From Pseudomonas vranovensis DSM 16006 (GTDB taxonomy: Bacteria > Pseudomonadota > Gammaproteobacteria > Pseudomonadales > Pseudomonadaceae), in assembly GCF_000425805.1 (NCBI RefSeq), contig NZ_AUED01000017.1, forward strand, positions 124,001 to 188,000: a stretch of 64,000 bases of DNA. The letters are read 5' to 3'. Every line of letters starts with the position of its first letter. Position 1 is the first letter of the stretch. Positions 1 to 11,004 of the stretch are shown here, in pieces. The position numbers and the translations under genes were made by a program. The notes beneath the pieces are model-generated. The model made no database searches. It was not told the DNA's origin and saw only the letters and a program-made list of their open reading frames with translations.

Positions 1-20
1 GTGTTCTCTTGAATCCTGAT

Positions 21-61
21 GGAAAAGAAAAACCCCTTGAGGCCTAAATCCTCAAGGGGTT
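21..61 (-). terminator. Rho-independent terminator after ychF
   Basis: A 12-bp perfect stem (arms 31-42 and 50-61, loop of 7) lies 20 bp beyond the ychF stop. Read on the minus strand it is followed by a T-rich run, seen as the A-rich 21-32 stretch on the plus strand. There is also a short T run on the plus side, so it may work in both directions. Confidence 0.85.
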
Positions 62-81
62 TTCTGTGCAGCGGAAGCGGC

Positions 82-1182
82 TTAGACGTTGAAGCGGAAG
101 TGCATCACGTCACCGTCCTTGACGATGTAGTCCTTGCCTTCCAGGCGCCATTTGCCGGCTTCTTTCGCGCCGCCTTCACCCTTGTACTGGATGAAGTCGT
201 CATAGGCGACCACTTCGGCACGGATAAAGCCTTTCTCGAAGTCGGTGTGGATCACACCGGCCGCCTGTGGCGCGGTAGCGCCGACGCGTACGGTCCAGGC
301 GCGTACTTCCTGAACGCCGGCGGTGAAGTAGGTCTGCAGGTTGAGCAGGCCGTAACCGGCGCGGATCACGCGGTTCAGGCCTGGTTCTTCCAGGCCCAGG
401 GCCTCTAGGAACATGTCCTTTTCTTCGCCTTCGTCGAGCTCGGCGATTTCCGCTTCGATCTTGTTGCACACCGGCACGACCACTGCGCCTTCTTCTTCGG
501 CAATGGCACGCACGACGTCCAGGTGCGGGTTGTTGTCGAAGCCGTCTTCAGCAACGTTGGCGATGTACATCACCGGCTTGCTGGTCAGCAGGTGGAAGCC
601 GCGGATCAGTGCCTTCTCGTCGTCTGCCATGTCCTTCATCAGGCTGCGCGCAGGCTTGCCTTCGGTGAAGTGCGGGATCAGTTTCTCGAGGATGGCTTTC
701 TGCGCCAGGGCGTCTTTGTCACCGCCCTTGGCGTTGCGCGCAACCTTTTGCAGTTGCTTCTCGCAGCTGTCGAGGTCGGCGAAGATCAGTTCCAGGTCGA
801 TGATCTCGATGTCACGCTTGGGGTCGACGCTGTTGGAGACGTGAATCACGTTCTCGTCTTCGAAGCAGCGCACCACGTGGGCGATGGCGTCGGTCTCGCG
901 GATGTTGGCAAGGAACTTGTTGCCCAGGCCTTCACCTTTGGAGGCGCCGGCGACCAGGCCTGCGATGTCGACGAATTCCATGGTGGTCGGCAGCACGCGG
1001 TTTGGCTTGACGATGGCGGCCAGGGCATCCAGGCGTGCATCAGGCATTGGCACGATGCCGCTGTTCGGCTCGATGGTGCAGAAGGGGAAGTTCTCTGCCG
1101 CGATGCCGGATTTGGTCAAGGCGTTGAACAGGGTGGACTTGCCGACGTTGGGCAAACCGACGATGCCGCAATTGAAACCCAT
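82..1182 (-). CDS. ychF: Redox-regulated ATPase YchF (OBG family)
   Basis: Cytoplasmic P-loop NTPase of the Obg/TRAFAC class that binds ribosomes and, unlike most relatives, prefers ATP. The protein is 366 aa, the usual length. The P-loop is at residues 9-17 (GLPNVGKST) and the G3 motif DIAG at 72-75. The G4 position reads NVAE (209-212) rather than NKxD, the family hallmark that explains ATP preference. The C-terminal part, ending in the HFRF segment, is the TGS domain. It lies 21 bp downstream of pth on the same strand and ends at a strong terminator, so it is the last gene of the pth-ychF unit. Confidence 0.97.
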   Translation of the reverse strand: MGFNCGIVGLPNVGKSTLFNALTKSGIAAENFPFCTIEPNSGIVPMPDARLDALAAIVKPNRVLPTTMEFVDIAGLVAGASKGEGLGNKFLANIRETDAIAHVVRCFEDENVIHVSNSVDPKRDIEIIDLELIFADLDSCEKQLQKVARNAKGGDKDALAQKAILEKLIPHFTEGKPARSLMKDMADDEKALIRGFHLLTSKPVMYIANVAEDGFDNNPHLDVVRAIAEEEGAVVVPVCNKIEAEIAELDEGEEKDMFLEALGLEEPGLNRVIRAGYGLLNLQTYFTAGVQEVRAWTVRVGATAPQAAGVIHTDFEKGFIRAEVVAYDDFIQYKGEGGAKEAGKWRLEGKDYIVKDGDVMHFRFNV

Positions 1183-1203
1183 GGTGAATCCCTCTTCGTG
1201 GAG

Positions 1204-1788
1204 TCAGGCCTTCTGGCTGTGCAGCTCTCTCATCGCACGCGTCCAGTCGCCGGCGAGGATGTCCGGCAGCACGCCGAGGGCAAAATCGATACTGGCATCC
1301 AGTTTTTCCTGTTCGGCGCGTGGCGCCTTGCCCAGGACAAAGCCGGAGACCCTGCTGCTGTCACCCGGGTGGCCGATGCCAAGCCGCAGACGGTGAAAGT
1401 CGTTGTTGTTGCCGAGTTGCGCAATGATGTCGCGCAAGCCGTTGTGCCCACCATGGCCGCCGCCCTTTTTGAGCTTGGCGACGCCTGGGGGCAGGTCGAG
1501 TTCGTCGTGGGCCACCAGGATGGCATCTGGCGGGATGCGGAAAAAATTCGCCAGTGCAGCAACGGCCTGGCCGCTGCGATTCATGTAGGTGGTGGGGATC
1601 AACAGACGGACGTCGTTGCCCTGATGGCTGAATTTAGCCGTCAGGCCGAAATACTTGCGATCAGCAGTCAGGTTGACACGCTGGGCGCTGGCAATGCGTT
1701 CTACGAAAAGAGCCCCTGCGTTATGCCGGGTCTGTTCGTATTCGGGGCCGGGGTTTCCCAGGCCGACGATCAGTTGGATGGCGGTCAC
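1204..1788 (-). CDS. pth: Peptidyl-tRNA hydrolase
   Basis: Hydrolyses the ester bond of peptidyl-tRNAs that drop off ribosomes, recycling tRNA. The 194-aa length matches bacterial Pth. The N-terminus carries the family signature [17 protein letters not shown], in which His22 is the expected catalytic base. It sits between rplY (77 bp upstream) and ychF (21 bp downstream), the order usual in Pseudomonas, so the three translation genes are probably co-transcribed. A small hairpin (1818-1836) lies in the rplY-pth gap and may tune read-through. Confidence 0.97.
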   Translation of the reverse strand: MTAIQLIVGLGNPGPEYEQTRHNAGALFVERIASAQRVNLTADRKYFGLTAKFSHQGNDVRLLIPTTYMNRSGQAVAALANFFRIPPDAILVAHDELDLPPGVAKLKKGGGHGGHNGLRDIIAQLGNNNDFHRLRLGIGHPGDSSRVSGFVLGKAPRAEQEKLDASIDFALGVLPDILAGDWTRAMRELHSQKA

Positions 1789-1865
1789 GTCAGGGGCTCT
1801 TCCTTGGAGTTGGGGGCTACAGTGCGGGGCACTGTAACCCGATCAACGCCGGCGTGCCGAGTGGA

Positions 1866-2462
1866 TTACTCAGCAGCGCCTTCTGCAGCTTCAGGCGCAA
1901 CACGCGGAGCGTGAACGTTGGCAACAGCTTTGTCATCACCGTGGGCCAGAGCTACGAACTCTACGCCTTTAGGCGCTTTGAGGTCCGACAGGTGGATGAT
2001 GGTGCCGACTTCAGCCTTGGCCAGGTCAACTTCAATGAACTCAGGCAGGTCTTTGGCTTCGCAGGAAACTTCGATCTCGGCCACTACGTGGGAGATTTCG
2101 CCGCCTTTCTTGACCGGTGCTTCTTCGTTGATGAAGTGCACAGGAACAACAGCGGTCAGTTTCTGGCCAGCTACAACGCGGACGAAGTCAGCGTGCATGA
2201 TGAACTGCTTGGACGGGTGACGTTGCAGAGCCTTGACGATAACGTTCTGCTTGGTGCCGTCGACGTTCAGTTCGATAACGTGGCTGAAGGCAGCTTCGTT
2301 GTCGAACAGCTTGGTGATTTCCTTGGCCAGGATGGTTACGGATTCAGCGGCTTTGCCACCACCGTAAACAACAGCAGGAGTGTTGGCGGAGTGACGCAGG
2401 CGGCGGCTCGCACCTTTCCCCAGGTCAGTACGCGCTTGAGCGTTCAGAGTGAAATCAGTCAT
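1866..2462 (-). CDS. rplY: 50S ribosomal protein L25, CTC/TL5 form
   Basis: 5S-rRNA-binding ribosomal protein with a general-stress (CTC) C-terminal domain. The longest frame extends upstream to 2549, but the start at 2462 (MTDFTLNAQ) has a GGAG ribosome site about 8 bases upstream and gives the normal 198 aa. The first ~95 residues are the L25 domain and the rest the TL5-type beta domain. The tail is alanine- and glutamate-rich, as in other pseudomonads. It follows prs after a strong terminator, so it probably has its own promoter in 2463-2525. Confidence 0.96.
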   Translation of the reverse strand: MTDFTLNAQARTDLGKGASRRLRHSANTPAVVYGGGKAAESVTILAKEITKLFDNEAAFSHVIELNVDGTKQNVIVKALQRHPSKQFIMHADFVRVVAGQKLTAVVPVHFINEEAPVKKGGEISHVVAEIEVSCEAKDLPEFIEVDLAKAEVGTIIHLSDLKAPKGVEFVALAHGDDKAVANVHAPRVAPEAAEGAAE

Positions 2463-2525
2463 TTTGTATCTCCAAAATAGCCATTCCCGAGTGGCGTTTG
2501 CGACCAGCGCCAAAGCGGGATGGGC

Positions 2526-2564
2526 AAAAAAGCCCCGCCCCAACAACAAGTGTTGGGGCGGGGC
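2526..2564 (-). terminator. Terminator after prs
   Basis: A very GC-rich 14-bp perfect stem (arms 2532-2545 and 2551-2564, 5-base loop) is followed on the minus strand by a run of six T (plus-strand A at 2526-2531). It lies 37 bp past the prs stop and separates prs from rplY. Confidence 0.9.
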
Positions 2565-2601
2565 GCTTTACGTCAACGTGATGTTCGCGAGGGCAGGGCC
2601 C

Positions 2602-3543
2602 TCAGCGGAACATCGCGCTGATCGATTCTTCGTTGCTGATGCGGCGAACCGCTTCAGCGACCACCGGTGCGATATCCAGTTGGCGGATACGCGCACAGGC
2701 TTGTGCAGCAGCGGACAGCGGGATGGTATTGGTAACCACCAGTTCGTCCAGCACGGAGTTCTCGATATTCTCGATCGCCCGACCCGACAGGACAGGGTGC
2801 GTGCAGTAGGCGTAAACCTTGGCAGCGCCGTGTTCTTTCAGGGCTTTGGCCGCGTGGCACAGGGTGCCGGCGGTATCGACCATGTCGTCGACGAGAATAC
2901 AGGTACGTCCTTCGACGTCGCCGATGATATGCATCACTTCGGAGTGATTGGCCTTTTCACGGCGTTTGTCGATGATACCCAGATCGACACCCAGCGACTT
3001 GGCAACAGCACGTGCACGCACGACGCCGCCAATGTCCGGGGACACGATCATGAGGTTCTCGAAACGCTGGTCTTCGATGTCATCCACCAGAACGGGGGAG
3101 CCGTAGATGTTATCTACCGGAATATCGAAGAAACCCTGGATCTGGTCAGCGTGCAGGTCGACGGTGAGAACACGGTCGATACCAACGACGGTGAGCATGT
3201 CAGCGACGACTTTGGCGCTGATAGCTACACGCGCCGAACGCGGACGGCGATCCTGGCGGGCATATCCGAAGTAAGGAATCACGGCAGTGATTCGGGACGC
3301 TGAGGAGCGGCGGAAGGCATCGGCCATCACTACCAGTTCCATCAGATTATCGTTGGTTGGCGCGCAAGTCGGCTGAATGATGAAAACGTCTTTACCGCGG
3401 ACATTTTCATTAATCTCAGTGCTGATTTCGCCGTCGGAGAATTTACCGACAGAAACATCACCCAGTGGGATATGCAGCTGACGTACGACACGCCGAGCCA
3501 GATCGGGGTTGGCGTTCCCCGTAAAGACCATCATCTTGGACAC
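2602..3543 (-). CDS. prs: Ribose-phosphate pyrophosphokinase (PRPP synthetase)
   Basis: Makes 5-phosphoribosyl 1-pyrophosphate from ribose 5-phosphate and ATP, feeding nucleotide, His, Trp and NAD synthesis. A GTG start at 3541-3543 gives 313 aa ([17 protein letters not shown]), the normal Pseudomonas length. An upstream ATG at 3618 would run into the tRNA gene and is rejected. The PRPP-binding loop [13 protein letters not shown] is near residue 217, and the flexible catalytic region YFGYARQDR near residue 95. It lies just downstream of tRNA-Gln and ispE on the same strand, the conserved gammaproteobacterial order, and is probably transcribed from upstream as one unit. Confidence 0.97.
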   Translation of the reverse strand: MSKMMVFTGNANPDLARRVVRQLHIPLGDVSVGKFSDGEISTEINENVRGKDVFIIQPTCAPTNDNLMELVVMADAFRRSSASRITAVIPYFGYARQDRRPRSARVAISAKVVADMLTVVGIDRVLTVDLHADQIQGFFDIPVDNIYGSPVLVDDIEDQRFENLMIVSPDIGGVVRARAVAKSLGVDLGIIDKRREKANHSEVMHIIGDVEGRTCILVDDMVDTAGTLCHAAKALKEHGAAKVYAYCTHPVLSGRAIENIENSVLDELVVTNTIPLSAAAQACARIRQLDIAPVVAEAVRRISNEESISAMFR

Positions 3544-3591
3544 GCGCAGTACCTGAAGGCTGAGGGTATACCTGGATGAGTATAAGGAAAA

Positions 3592-3666
3592 TGGCAGGGG
3601 CGGCTGGATTCGAACCAACGCATGGCAGGATCAAAACCTGCTGCCTTACCGCTTGGCGACGCCCCT
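3592..3666 (-). tRNA. tRNA-Gln (anticodon TTG)
   Basis: 75-nt cloverleaf on the minus strand. The 7-bp acceptor stem pairs 3660-3666 with 3596-3602, discriminator G and an encoded CCA end at 3592-3594. The anticodon stem GCAGG/CCTGC encloses the loop TTTTGAT, giving anticodon TTG (UUG). The T arm contains GGTTCGAATCC. It sits between ispE and prs, its usual place in this genus. Confidence 0.97.
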
Positions 3667-3700
3667 GTATCTGTTGCTGCGAGTACCTTGTACTCGATTC

Positions 3701-4546
3701 CTAGTGCAGACTTTGCAACGTTCGGTGCAACATTGAGATGTTGCTGCCTTTGGCTACAAATCCTGTTTGGGTATCTGCAAGAAGGGCCAAAACTTTATCA
3801 GCTTCAGCTTTGCTTGGGAAGGCCCCAAACACACAACTTCCAGTTCCGGTGAGTCTTGCTTCAGTGAATTTGCTTAGCAAATTCAGTGAGTTACGTACTT
3901 CTGGGTAACTCTGCTCAACTACCGCTTGACAGTCATTACGACTGTTTCCCTTGGGAACGGGGCGCATCTTAAGGGGCAAAGAATCACGTGTCAACTGCGG
4001 GTGTGAAAAAATTTCTGCTGTACTAACAAATACTTGTGGAACGAGCACCAGGTACCAAGGCTCTTCGGGGTCGACCGGGGTCAGCTTCTCGCCCACGCCC
4101 TCGGCAAATGCTGCGTGGCCACGCACGAAAACCGGTACGTCGGCGCCCAGGCTCAGGCCCAGTTCAGCGAGTTGATCTTCACCGCAGTCCAGCTTCCACA
4201 GATGGTTCAAGCCCAGCAGGGTAGTAGCGGCATCCGAGCTGCCGCCGCCGATGCCGCCGCCCATGGGCAGGATTTTTTTCAGCCAGATGTCGGCGCCCAG
4301 CGTGCAGCCGGTGAGTTGCTGCAATTTGCGCGCGGCCTTGACGATCAGGTTGCTGTCGTGGGGGACCTCCTGGAGGTCGCTGTGCAGGTGGATCTGGCCA
4401 TCATCGCGTACGGCGAATTCGAGTTCGTCGGCATAGTCGAGGAACTGGAACAGCGTCTGCAACTCGTGATAGCCGTCGGGGCGACGGCCGAGAATGTGCA
4501 GCATCAGGTTGAGCTTGGCGGGCGCTGGCAGGGTCAACCGGGTCAT
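3701..4546 (-). CDS. ispE: 4-diphosphocytidyl-2-C-methyl-D-erythritol kinase
   Basis: Fourth step of the MEP isoprenoid pathway: ATP-dependent phosphorylation of CDP-methylerythritol. The 281-aa GHMP-kinase carries the N-terminal substrate motif [21 protein letters not shown] (residues ~7-27, with Lys11) and the ATP-binding glycine-rich loop [15 protein letters not shown] at 94-108. It starts 1 bp after the lolB stop, so the two are translationally coupled. tRNA-Gln and prs follow downstream. Confidence 0.97.
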   Translation of the reverse strand: MTRLTLPAPAKLNLMLHILGRRPDGYHELQTLFQFLDYADELEFAVRDDGQIHLHSDLQEVPHDSNLIVKAARKLQQLTGCTLGADIWLKKILPMGGGIGGGSSDAATTLLGLNHLWKLDCGEDQLAELGLSLGADVPVFVRGHAAFAEGVGEKLTPVDPEEPWYLVLVPQVFVSTAEIFSHPQLTRDSLPLKMRPVPKGNSRNDCQAVVEQSYPEVRNSLNLLSKFTEARLTGTGSCVFGAFPSKAEADKVLALLADTQTGFVAKGSNISMLHRTLQSLH

Positions 4547-4547
4547 G

Positions 4548-5165
4548 TCAGTGCCCCAGCTGGCGTGGCTGCCAGTCCTTGACCACTACCGTCACATCAA
4601 TATTCTGGCCGTGCAGCTTGAAGCGCTCGGGCAACCAGTAGCCGTTCTGTTCGGTGTAGCTCAAGTACTGCACGTCCCAACCATCCTGCTTGAGGCTGGC
4701 CAGGCGGCTGTCGCTGCCAAGGGTCAGCTGGCTCTTGCTGTCGGGGGCAGGCAAGCCGCGCACCCACCAGACCAGGTGCGAAACCGGCAGTTCCCAGCCG
4801 AGTTGTTCTGCCAGCAGGGCCTCGGGGTTCTTGGCTTCGTAGCGGCCCTGGTTGGCCACTTCCAGCACCACGCCACCGGGGCGACCGGTCAGTCGGGCTG
4901 CACCACGACCCAGCGGGCCCGACAGGCGAATGTCGTAGTAGTCCTGGCGCTGCAGCCAGAACAGGGTGCCGCTGCCGGAGTCTTTGGGTGCGCGAATACC
5001 GACCTTGCCGTTGATCTGCCAGCCGTCCAGGGTGCTGAGTTGCTGTTTGTGTTCACGCCACAGTTGCGGGCTGCCTTGGCCCTGGAGGGCCTCGCGGGAG
5101 CCGAAGCCGGCGCAACCGGCAAGCAGGGCGATCAGGCTGAAGGTGATGCAGTGGCGCAAAAACAT
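4548..5165 (-). CDS. lolB: Outer-membrane lipoprotein receptor LolB
   Basis: Accepts lipoproteins from the periplasmic carrier LolA and inserts them into the outer membrane; itself a lipoprotein. The 205-aa protein has a signal peptide with lipobox LLAGC, acylated at Cys18, followed by the beta-barrel-type domain ([20 protein letters not shown] and later segments). It lies 4 bp downstream of the TPR lipoprotein gene and 1 bp upstream of ispE, so the three form an operon. Confidence 0.95.
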   Translation of the reverse strand: MFLRHCITFSLIALLAGCAGFGSREALQGQGSPQLWREHKQQLSTLDGWQINGKVGIRAPKDSGSGTLFWLQRQDYYDIRLSGPLGRGAARLTGRPGGVVLEVANQGRYEAKNPEALLAEQLGWELPVSHLVWWVRGLPAPDSKSQLTLGSDSRLASLKQDGWDVQYLSYTEQNGYWLPERFKLHGQNIDVTVVVKDWQPRQLGH

Positions 5166-5169
5166 AGGC

Positions 5170-6891
5170 TTAAAGAGTCTCGGATCCGGTCAGGCGCAGA
5201 ACAGTCTTGCGCAGGATGGGGCTGTCGGGTTGGGTCTCGAAGGCCTTGGCCCAGGTTTGTCGGGCCTCGCGGCGCTTGCCGTTGGCCCACAGTACTTCAC
5301 CCAGGTGCGCGGCGACTTCGTGGTCGGGAAAGCGCTCGAGCGCCTGGCGCAGCAGGCGCTCGGCTTCGTCGAGGTTGCCCATCCGGTAGTTGACCCAGCC
5401 GAGGCTGTCGAGCACGGCGGGGTCGTCCGGGGTGATCTGGTGGGCTTTCTCGATCAGGGCCTTGGCTTCGGCATAGCGTGTGGTGCGATCGGCCAGGGTG
5501 TAGCCCAGGGCATTGAGGGCCATGGCGTTCTCCGGCTCGCGGGCGATGATGCTGCGCAAGTCCTTTTCCATCTGGCCCAGGTCATTGCGCTTTTCGGCCA
5601 GCATGGCGCGGGTATAGAGCAGGTTGTTGTCGTCCGGATACTGCTTGAGCGCTGTTTCGAGCACGCCCAGGGCCTGGGCATCCTTGTCGTTGTTGCCCAG
5701 GGCCTCGGCTTCGATCAGGTACAGCTGGATGGCATAGTCGGGCTGGACATCGCGGGCCATGGCCAGGCGACGCGAGGCTTCGGCACTGCGGCCGTTGGCC
5801 ACGAGTATGTCGGCCTGGCGCAACTGCGCCGGCAGGTAGTCATTGCCCGGGCCTACCAGGCCGTACTCGTTCAGGGCTTCTTCGAGCTGGTTGCGCTCTT
5901 CATGAATGCGGCCCAGGTTCAGGTGCGCGGCATCCACATGGCTGTCGCGCTCGATCAACTCTTGCAGGTAGCCGGCGGCTTCGTCCCAGTTCTTGGTTTC
6001 CAGGCAAATGAGTGCCAGGGAATAGCGCAGCTCATCGTCGTCCGGGTATTGCTGGACCAGGCTCGAGAACTCGACCTTGGCGTCGTCCAGGCGATCCTGT
6101 TCGACCAGTGTGCGCGCGTAGGTCAGGCGCAGGCGCTTGTCGTCCGGGTATTGGCGGATGGTTTTTTGCAGCAGCGGCAGGGCCTCTTCGCCGCGACCCA
6201 CGCTTTGCAGCAGGCGGGCGCGCAACAGCACCGGGGCAATTTCACCATCGTCGGCCGGGTGCTCTTCAAGCAGGTTCAGGGCGGCTTCGGCGTTGCCGTC
6301 CTGCTGAAGCAGCAGGGCCTTGCCGAATACCAGTTGGCCGTTGTCCGGGTATTTTTTCAGCAGGCGGTCAAAGCTGTTCTGTAGGCCGTCGCGGGTGTCC
6401 TGGTCGGTTTCAGCGGCCGACAGGGCAAGAAAATCGAAATGCGTGTCGCCCTGGCCTTGCAGCACCTTCTCCATGTAGACCATCGAGTCGTCATAGCGGC
6501 CACTGCGAGCCAGCTGGATGGCGGCGGCGCGTTGGGCATCGAGGCTGTCGGGGGCGTTCTTGGCCCAGATCAGGGCGGTGTCCAGGGCGGGCTGGTCGGC
6601 GCCCAGGTATTCGGCGATGCGATAGGCCCGCTCGGAAATCCCGGCGTCCTGGGTCTTGATGGCTTCGCTGACGTAGTTGTCGAGGGCGATGTCGAAACGG
6701 TTGCGCTGGCCGGCCAGCTCTGCGGCCAGCAGGTTGTAGACGGTGTCCTGGCTGAACGATCCATAGACCACGGGTTTGTCTGGCTGCTGTTGCACGGCAT
6801 CGAGGGCAGGCGCCTGGGCATCGGTGGAGTCCAGGGTCTGACAGCCCTGGAGCAGGGCCAAGGCAAGGAGCAACGCGTAGGATCTATTCAT
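5170..6891 (-). CDS. Tetratricopeptide-repeat lipoprotein
   Basis: 573-aa predicted outer-membrane or periplasmic lipoprotein. The signal peptide has lipobox LLQGC, lipidated at Cys17, followed by at least ten TPR-like helical pairs from about residue 100 to the end; clear units include [19 protein letters not shown] and [19 protein letters not shown]. TPRs act as protein-binding scaffolds. Precise partners are unknown, although the gene is regularly found before lolB in Pseudomonas. It is divergent from hemA across a 176-bp promoter region (6892-7067). Confidence 0.85.
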   Translation of the reverse strand: MNRSYALLLALALLQGCQTLDSTDAQAPALDAVQQQPDKPVVYGSFSQDTVYNLLAAELAGQRNRFDIALDNYVSEAIKTQDAGISERAYRIAEYLGADQPALDTALIWAKNAPDSLDAQRAAAIQLARSGRYDDSMVYMEKVLQGQGDTHFDFLALSAAETDQDTRDGLQNSFDRLLKKYPDNGQLVFGKALLLQQDGNAEAALNLLEEHPADDGEIAPVLLRARLLQSVGRGEEALPLLQKTIRQYPDDKRLRLTYARTLVEQDRLDDAKVEFSSLVQQYPDDDELRYSLALICLETKNWDEAAGYLQELIERDSHVDAAHLNLGRIHEERNQLEEALNEYGLVGPGNDYLPAQLRQADILVANGRSAEASRRLAMARDVQPDYAIQLYLIEAEALGNNDKDAQALGVLETALKQYPDDNNLLYTRAMLAEKRNDLGQMEKDLRSIIAREPENAMALNALGYTLADRTTRYAEAKALIEKAHQITPDDPAVLDSLGWVNYRMGNLDEAERLLRQALERFPDHEVAAHLGEVLWANGKRREARQTWAKAFETQPDSPILRKTVLRLTGSETL

Positions 6892-7067
6892 AATGAGGAT
6901 TTGGGCGGCTTACCAGCGGTCGGATCATCATGACACAAGCGCCGGGGCAAACCCATAAGCGAAGGTCTCGGTAGGGGTAGTCTATAGAGACAATAGCGAG
7001 CGGTGGTTGTTCTGAAACCTGCGAAGTAGGACAATTATCGGCTTCTCGTCATAATCAGCGACCTTGC

Positions 7068-8345
7068 ATGGCCTTTCTTGCCCTCGGTATCAACCATAAG
7101 ACTGCCTCGGTAGACGTACGCGAGCGCGTGGCGTTTACCCCTGAGCAGCTGGTGGACGCCTTGCAGCAGCTCTGCCGACTGACCGCCAGCCGCGAGGCTG
7201 CGATCCTTTCGACCTGTAACCGCAGTGAGCTCTATATAGAGCAGGACCACCTGGGCGCAGAAAGCGTTCTGCGCTGGCTGGCCGAATATCATCAGCTGAG
7301 TCTCGATGAATTGCGCGCGAGCGCTTATATCCACGAAGATCATGACGCCGTGCGGCATATGATGCGCGTGGCTTCCGGGCTTGACTCGCTGGTGCTTGGC
7401 GAGCCGCAGATCCTTGGGCAGATGAAGTCGGCCTATGCGGTTGCCCGCGAGGCCGGGACCATCGGTCCGCTGCTCGGTCGCTTGTTCCAGGCCACCTTCA
7501 GCGCTGCCAAGCAGGTGCGCACCGATACCGCCATCGGCGAAAACCCGGTGTCGGTGGCCTTTGCCGCTGTCAGCCTGGCCAAGCAGATCTTCAGCGACCT
7601 GGGGCGCAGCCAGGCACTTTTGATCGGCGCGGGTGAAACCATCACCCTGGTCGCCCGCCACCTGCACGAGCAGGGGGTGCGACGGATTGTGGTAGCCAAC
7701 CGGACCCTGGAGCGGGCCAGTACCCTGGCTGAGCAGTTCGGTGCCCATGCGGTGCTGCTGGCCGATATTCCCCAGGAGCTGGTCAACAGCGACATTGTGA
7801 TCAGTTCCACCGCCAGCCAACTGCCAATCCTGGGCAAGGGCGCGGTGGAAAGTGCCTTGAAGCAACGTCGGCACAAACCGATCTTCATGGTCGATATCGC
7901 CGTGCCGCGCGACATCGAGCCCGAGGTCGGCGAGCTCGACGACGTCTACCTCTACACGGTCGATGACCTGCACGATGTGGTCGCCGAGAACCTCAAGAGC
8001 CGGCAGGGTGCAGCCCAGGCCGCCGAAGAGCTGGTGACCGTCGGCGCCGAGGATTTCATGGTGCGCCTGCGCGAGCTGGCTGCGGTGGACGTGCTCAAGG
8101 CGTATCGTCAGCAGAGCGAACGCCTGCGCGACGAAGAACTGCAAAAGGCCCAGCGCTTGCTGGCCAACGGTGCCAGCGCCGATGAGGTGCTGGTGCAGCT
8201 GGCGCGCGGGCTGACCAACAAATTGCTGCATGCGCCCAGTGTGCAACTGAAAAAGCTCTCTGCCGAAGGCCGCCTCGATGCGTTGGCCATGGCTCAGGAA
8301 CTCTTTGCCCTCAATGAGGGTTCGACGGATAAAACCCCGCAATGA
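7068..8345 (+). CDS. hemA: Glutamyl-tRNA reductase
   Basis: First committed step of C5 tetrapyrrole synthesis: NADPH reduction of glutamyl-tRNA to glutamate-1-semialdehyde. 425 aa. The catalytic Cys50 lies in STCNRSELY, with [13 protein letters not shown] at the N-terminus. The NADPH-binding domain begins near residue 180 (LLIGAGETI) and the C-terminal dimerisation helices follow. The last four bases overlap the start of prfA (ATGA), so translation is coupled. Haem made here supports the ferrochelatase at 17 kb and the diheme amine dehydrogenase at 57 kb. Confidence 0.97.
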   Translation: MAFLALGINHKTASVDVRERVAFTPEQLVDALQQLCRLTASREAAILSTCNRSELYIEQDHLGAESVLRWLAEYHQLSLDELRASAYIHEDHDAVRHMMRVASGLDSLVLGEPQILGQMKSAYAVAREAGTIGPLLGRLFQATFSAAKQVRTDTAIGENPVSVAFAAVSLAKQIFSDLGRSQALLIGAGETITLVARHLHEQGVRRIVVANRTLERASTLAEQFGAHAVLLADIPQELVNSDIVISSTASQLPILGKGAVESALKQRRHKPIFMVDIAVPRDIEPEVGELDDVYLYTVDDLHDVVAENLKSRQGAAQAAEELVTVGAEDFMVRLRELAAVDVLKAYRQQSERLRDEELQKAQRLLANGASADEVLVQLARGLTNKLLHAPSVQLKKLSAEGRLDALAMAQELFALNEGSTDKTPQ

Positions 8346-9424
8346 AAGCGTCGCTGCTCAATAAGCTGGATACCCTCCAGGACCGTTTCGAGGAATTGAC
8401 CGCCCTGCTGGGCGATGCCGAAGTCATCTCCGATCAGACGCGTTTTCGCGCCTATTCGCGTGAGTATGCCGAGGTCGAGCCGGTTGCGGCGACCTATGCC
8501 CAGTGGCGCAAGGTCCAGGATGATCTGGCCGGCGCCCAGGCGTTGCTCAAGGACAGCGATCCCGATCTTCGCGAAATGGCCGTCGAGGAAGTGCGCGAGG
8601 CCAAGGAGCAATTGGCCGCGCTGGAAGGCCAACTGCAGCGCATGCTGCTGCCCAAGGACCCTAACGACGGGCGCAACGTATTCCTGGAAATCCGCGCCGG
8701 TACCGGCGGTGACGAAGCGGCGATCTTCTCCGGCGACCTGTTCCGCATGTATTCGCGCTACGCCGAGCGCCGTGGCTGGCGCCTGGAGATTCTCTCGGAG
8801 AATGAAGGCGAGCATGGCGGTTACAAGGAGATCATTGCCCGGGTCGAGGGTGACAGCGTCTACGGCAAGCTGAAGTTCGAGTCTGGCGCCCACCGCGTGC
8901 AGCGAGTGCCGGAAACAGAATCCCAGGGCCGTATCCACACCTCGGCCTGCACCGTGGCGGTGCTGCCCGAGCCGGATGAGCAAGTGGCGATCGAGATCAA
9001 CCCGGCCGACTTGCGCGTGGACACTTACCGTGCCTCGGGCGCGGGTGGCCAGCACGTCAACAAGACCGACTCGGCGATCCGCATCACCCACTTGCCGACC
9101 GGTATCGTCGTCGAGTGCCAGGAAGAGCGTTCCCAGCACAAGAACCGCGCTCGGGCGATGTCCTGGCTGTCGGCCAAGCTCAACGACATGCAGACCAGCG
9201 CGGCACAGAATGCCATCGCCAGCGAGCGCAAGCTGCTGGTGGGCTCGGGCGACCGCTCCGAACGAATTCGTACCTACAACTATCCACAGGGCCGGGTGAC
9301 GGATCACCGTATCAACCTGACCCTGTATTCGCTGGATGAAGTGTTGGCCGGTGGGGTGGACGCGGTGATCGAACCGCTTCTGGCCGAGTATCAGGCTGAC
9401 CAACTGGCTGCACTGGGTGAGTAA
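8342..9424 (+). CDS. prfA: Peptide chain release factor 1
   Basis: Recognises UAA and UAG stop codons and triggers peptide release. 360 aa, normal length. The GGQ motif is at 235-237 in [14 protein letters not shown], and Gln237 is the expected target of the next gene product, PrmC. It overlaps hemA by 4 bp, and its TAA is immediately followed by the prmC ATG. Confidence 0.98.
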   Translation: MKASLLNKLDTLQDRFEELTALLGDAEVISDQTRFRAYSREYAEVEPVAATYAQWRKVQDDLAGAQALLKDSDPDLREMAVEEVREAKEQLAALEGQLQRMLLPKDPNDGRNVFLEIRAGTGGDEAAIFSGDLFRMYSRYAERRGWRLEILSENEGEHGGYKEIIARVEGDSVYGKLKFESGAHRVQRVPETESQGRIHTSACTVAVLPEPDEQVAIEINPADLRVDTYRASGAGGQHVNKTDSAIRITHLPTGIVVECQEERSQHKNRARAMSWLSAKLNDMQTSAAQNAIASERKLLVGSGDRSERIRTYNYPQGRVTDHRINLTLYSLDEVLAGGVDAVIEPLLAEYQADQLAALGE

Positions 9425-10255
9425 ATGACGATTATCGCCAGCCTGCTTCGCGCTGCGGAGCTGCCGGATTCGCCAACGGCGCGTCTGGATGTGGAACTGC
9501 TGTTGGCCGCGGCCATCGGCAAGTCGCGAAGCTACCTGCATACCTGGCCCGAGCGGATTGTCAGCAGCGAAGCGGCGCTGACGTTCGCCCAGTACCTGCA
9601 GCGCCGCCGCAGCGGCGAGCCGGTGGCCTACATTCTGGGCCAGCAAGGGTTCTGGAACCTGGACCTTGAAGTGGCGCCGCATACCCTGATCCCACGTCCG
9701 GACACCGAGTTGCTGGTCGAGACTGCCCTTGAATTGCTGCCGCCCACGCCTGTGCGGGTGCTGGACCTGGGCACGGGCACTGGTGCCATCGCCCTGGCCC
9801 TGGCCAGCGAGCGGCCCCAGTGGCAGGTCACGGCCGTGGACCGCGTGCTTGAGGCCGTGGCCCTGGCCGAGCGCAATCGCCAGCGCTTGCAACTGAACAA
9901 TGTCCAGGTGCGCAGCAGCCACTGGTTCGATGCCCTGCAAGGCGAGCGCTATGAGCTGATCATCAGCAACCCGCCCTACATTGCCAGCGAAGACCCGCAC
10001 CTGGTTGCTGGCGATGTGCGTTTCGAGCCGAGCAGTGCCCTGGTGGCCGGTGTCGATGGCCTGGACGACCTGCGCACGATCATCAGCCAGGCCCCGGCGC
10101 ACCTGCAGCCTGGCGGCTGGTTGTTGCTCGAACATGGTTACGATCAGGGCGCAGCGGTACGTGAACTGCTGGCGCGCCACGATTTTGAACAGATCGAAAG
10201 CCGCATCGACCTGGGCGGCAATGAACGTATCAGCCTGGGGCGACTGTCGTGCTAA
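9425..10255 (+). CDS. prmC: Release factor glutamine methyltransferase
   Basis: N5-methylates the glutamine of the GGQ motif of release factors 1 and 2 using SAM. 276 aa. The N-terminal helical domain precedes a SAM-binding motif DLGTGTGAIALAL (~114-126) and the catalytic NPPY at 182-185. The gene abuts prfA and overlaps moeB by 7 bp, so enzyme and substrate are made from one mRNA. Confidence 0.97.
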   Translation: MTIIASLLRAAELPDSPTARLDVELLLAAAIGKSRSYLHTWPERIVSSEAALTFAQYLQRRRSGEPVAYILGQQGFWNLDLEVAPHTLIPRPDTELLVETALELLPPTPVRVLDLGTGTGAIALALASERPQWQVTAVDRVLEAVALAERNRQRLQLNNVQVRSSHWFDALQGERYELIISNPPYIASEDPHLVAGDVRFEPSSALVAGVDGLDDLRTIISQAPAHLQPGGWLLLEHGYDQGAAVRELLARHDFEQIESRIDLGGNERISLGRLSC

Positions 10256-11004
10256 GTGATCAGGAACTATTGCGCTATAGCCGGCAGATCCTCCTGGCTC
10301 AGGTCGATATCGACGGCCAGTTGCGCCTGAAGAACAGCCGCGCGCTGATTGTCGGGCTCGGCGGCCTGGGCTCGCCGGTGGCCTTGTACCTGGCAGCTGC
10401 CGGTGTCGGAGAGCTGCACCTGGCCGATTTCGACACGGTTGATGTAACCAACCTGCAACGTCAGGTGCTGCACGACTCCGCCTCGGTTGGCCTGAGCAAG
10501 GTCGATTCGGCGTTGGCCCGCTTGCAGGCGATCAACCCCGAGATTCGTCTGGTTGCTCACCGCAGTGCCCTGGATGAAGACTCCCTGGCCGCTGCGGTCC
10601 AGGCAGTGGACCTGGTGCTGGATTGTTCCGATAACTTCTCCACCCGCGAGGCGGTCAATGCTGCCTGCGTGGCCCAGGGCACACCCTTGGTCAGTGGTGC
10701 GGCAATCCGCCTGGAAGGGCAGCTGTCGGTGTTCGACCCACGCCGCCCCGAAAGCCCTTGCTACCACTGCCTTTATGGACATGGCAGCGAGGCCGAGCTG
10801 ACCTGTAGCGAAGCCGGGGTGATCGGTCCATTGGTTGGCCTGGTGGGCAGCCTGCAGGCATTGGAAGCGCTCAAGCTGCTGGCCGGATTCGGCGAGCCGT
10901 TGGTAGGGCGCCTGTTGCTGATCGATGCCTTGGGCAGCCGCTTCCGGGAATTGCGGGTCAAGCGCGACCCCGGCTGCAGCGTCTGTGGCGCGGACCATGG
11001 CTGA
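10249..11004 (+). CDS. moeB: Molybdopterin-synthase adenylyltransferase MoeB/ThiF family
   Basis: E1-like enzyme that adenylates the C-terminus of the sulfur carrier MoaD (or ThiS) during molybdopterin or thiamin synthesis. 251 aa with a GTG start at 10249 inside the end of prmC. The nucleotide-binding loop [19 protein letters not shown] lies at about residues 36-54. A structural zinc site is suggested by CYHC (~residue 165) and CSVCG near the C-terminus. Whether it serves MoaD or ThiS cannot be decided from sequence alone. It overlaps murI by 8 bp. Confidence 0.9.
   Translation: MLSDQELLRYSRQILLAQVDIDGQLRLKNSRALIVGLGGLGSPVALYLAAAGVGELHLADFDTVDVTNLQRQVLHDSASVGLSKVDSALARLQAINPEIRLVAHRSALDEDSLAAAVQAVDLVLDCSDNFSTREAVNAACVAQGTPLVSGAAIRLEGQLSVFDPRRPESPCYHCLYGHGSEAELTCSEAGVIGPLVGLVGSLQALEALKLLAGFGEPLVGRLLLIDALGSRFRELRVKRDPGCSVCGADHG

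Noticed and set aside
8294..10180. 628-codon open frame antisense to prfA-prmC
   Set aside because: It lies opposite two unmistakable genes, has no ribosome site and its composition is that of a reversed GC-rich coding strand.
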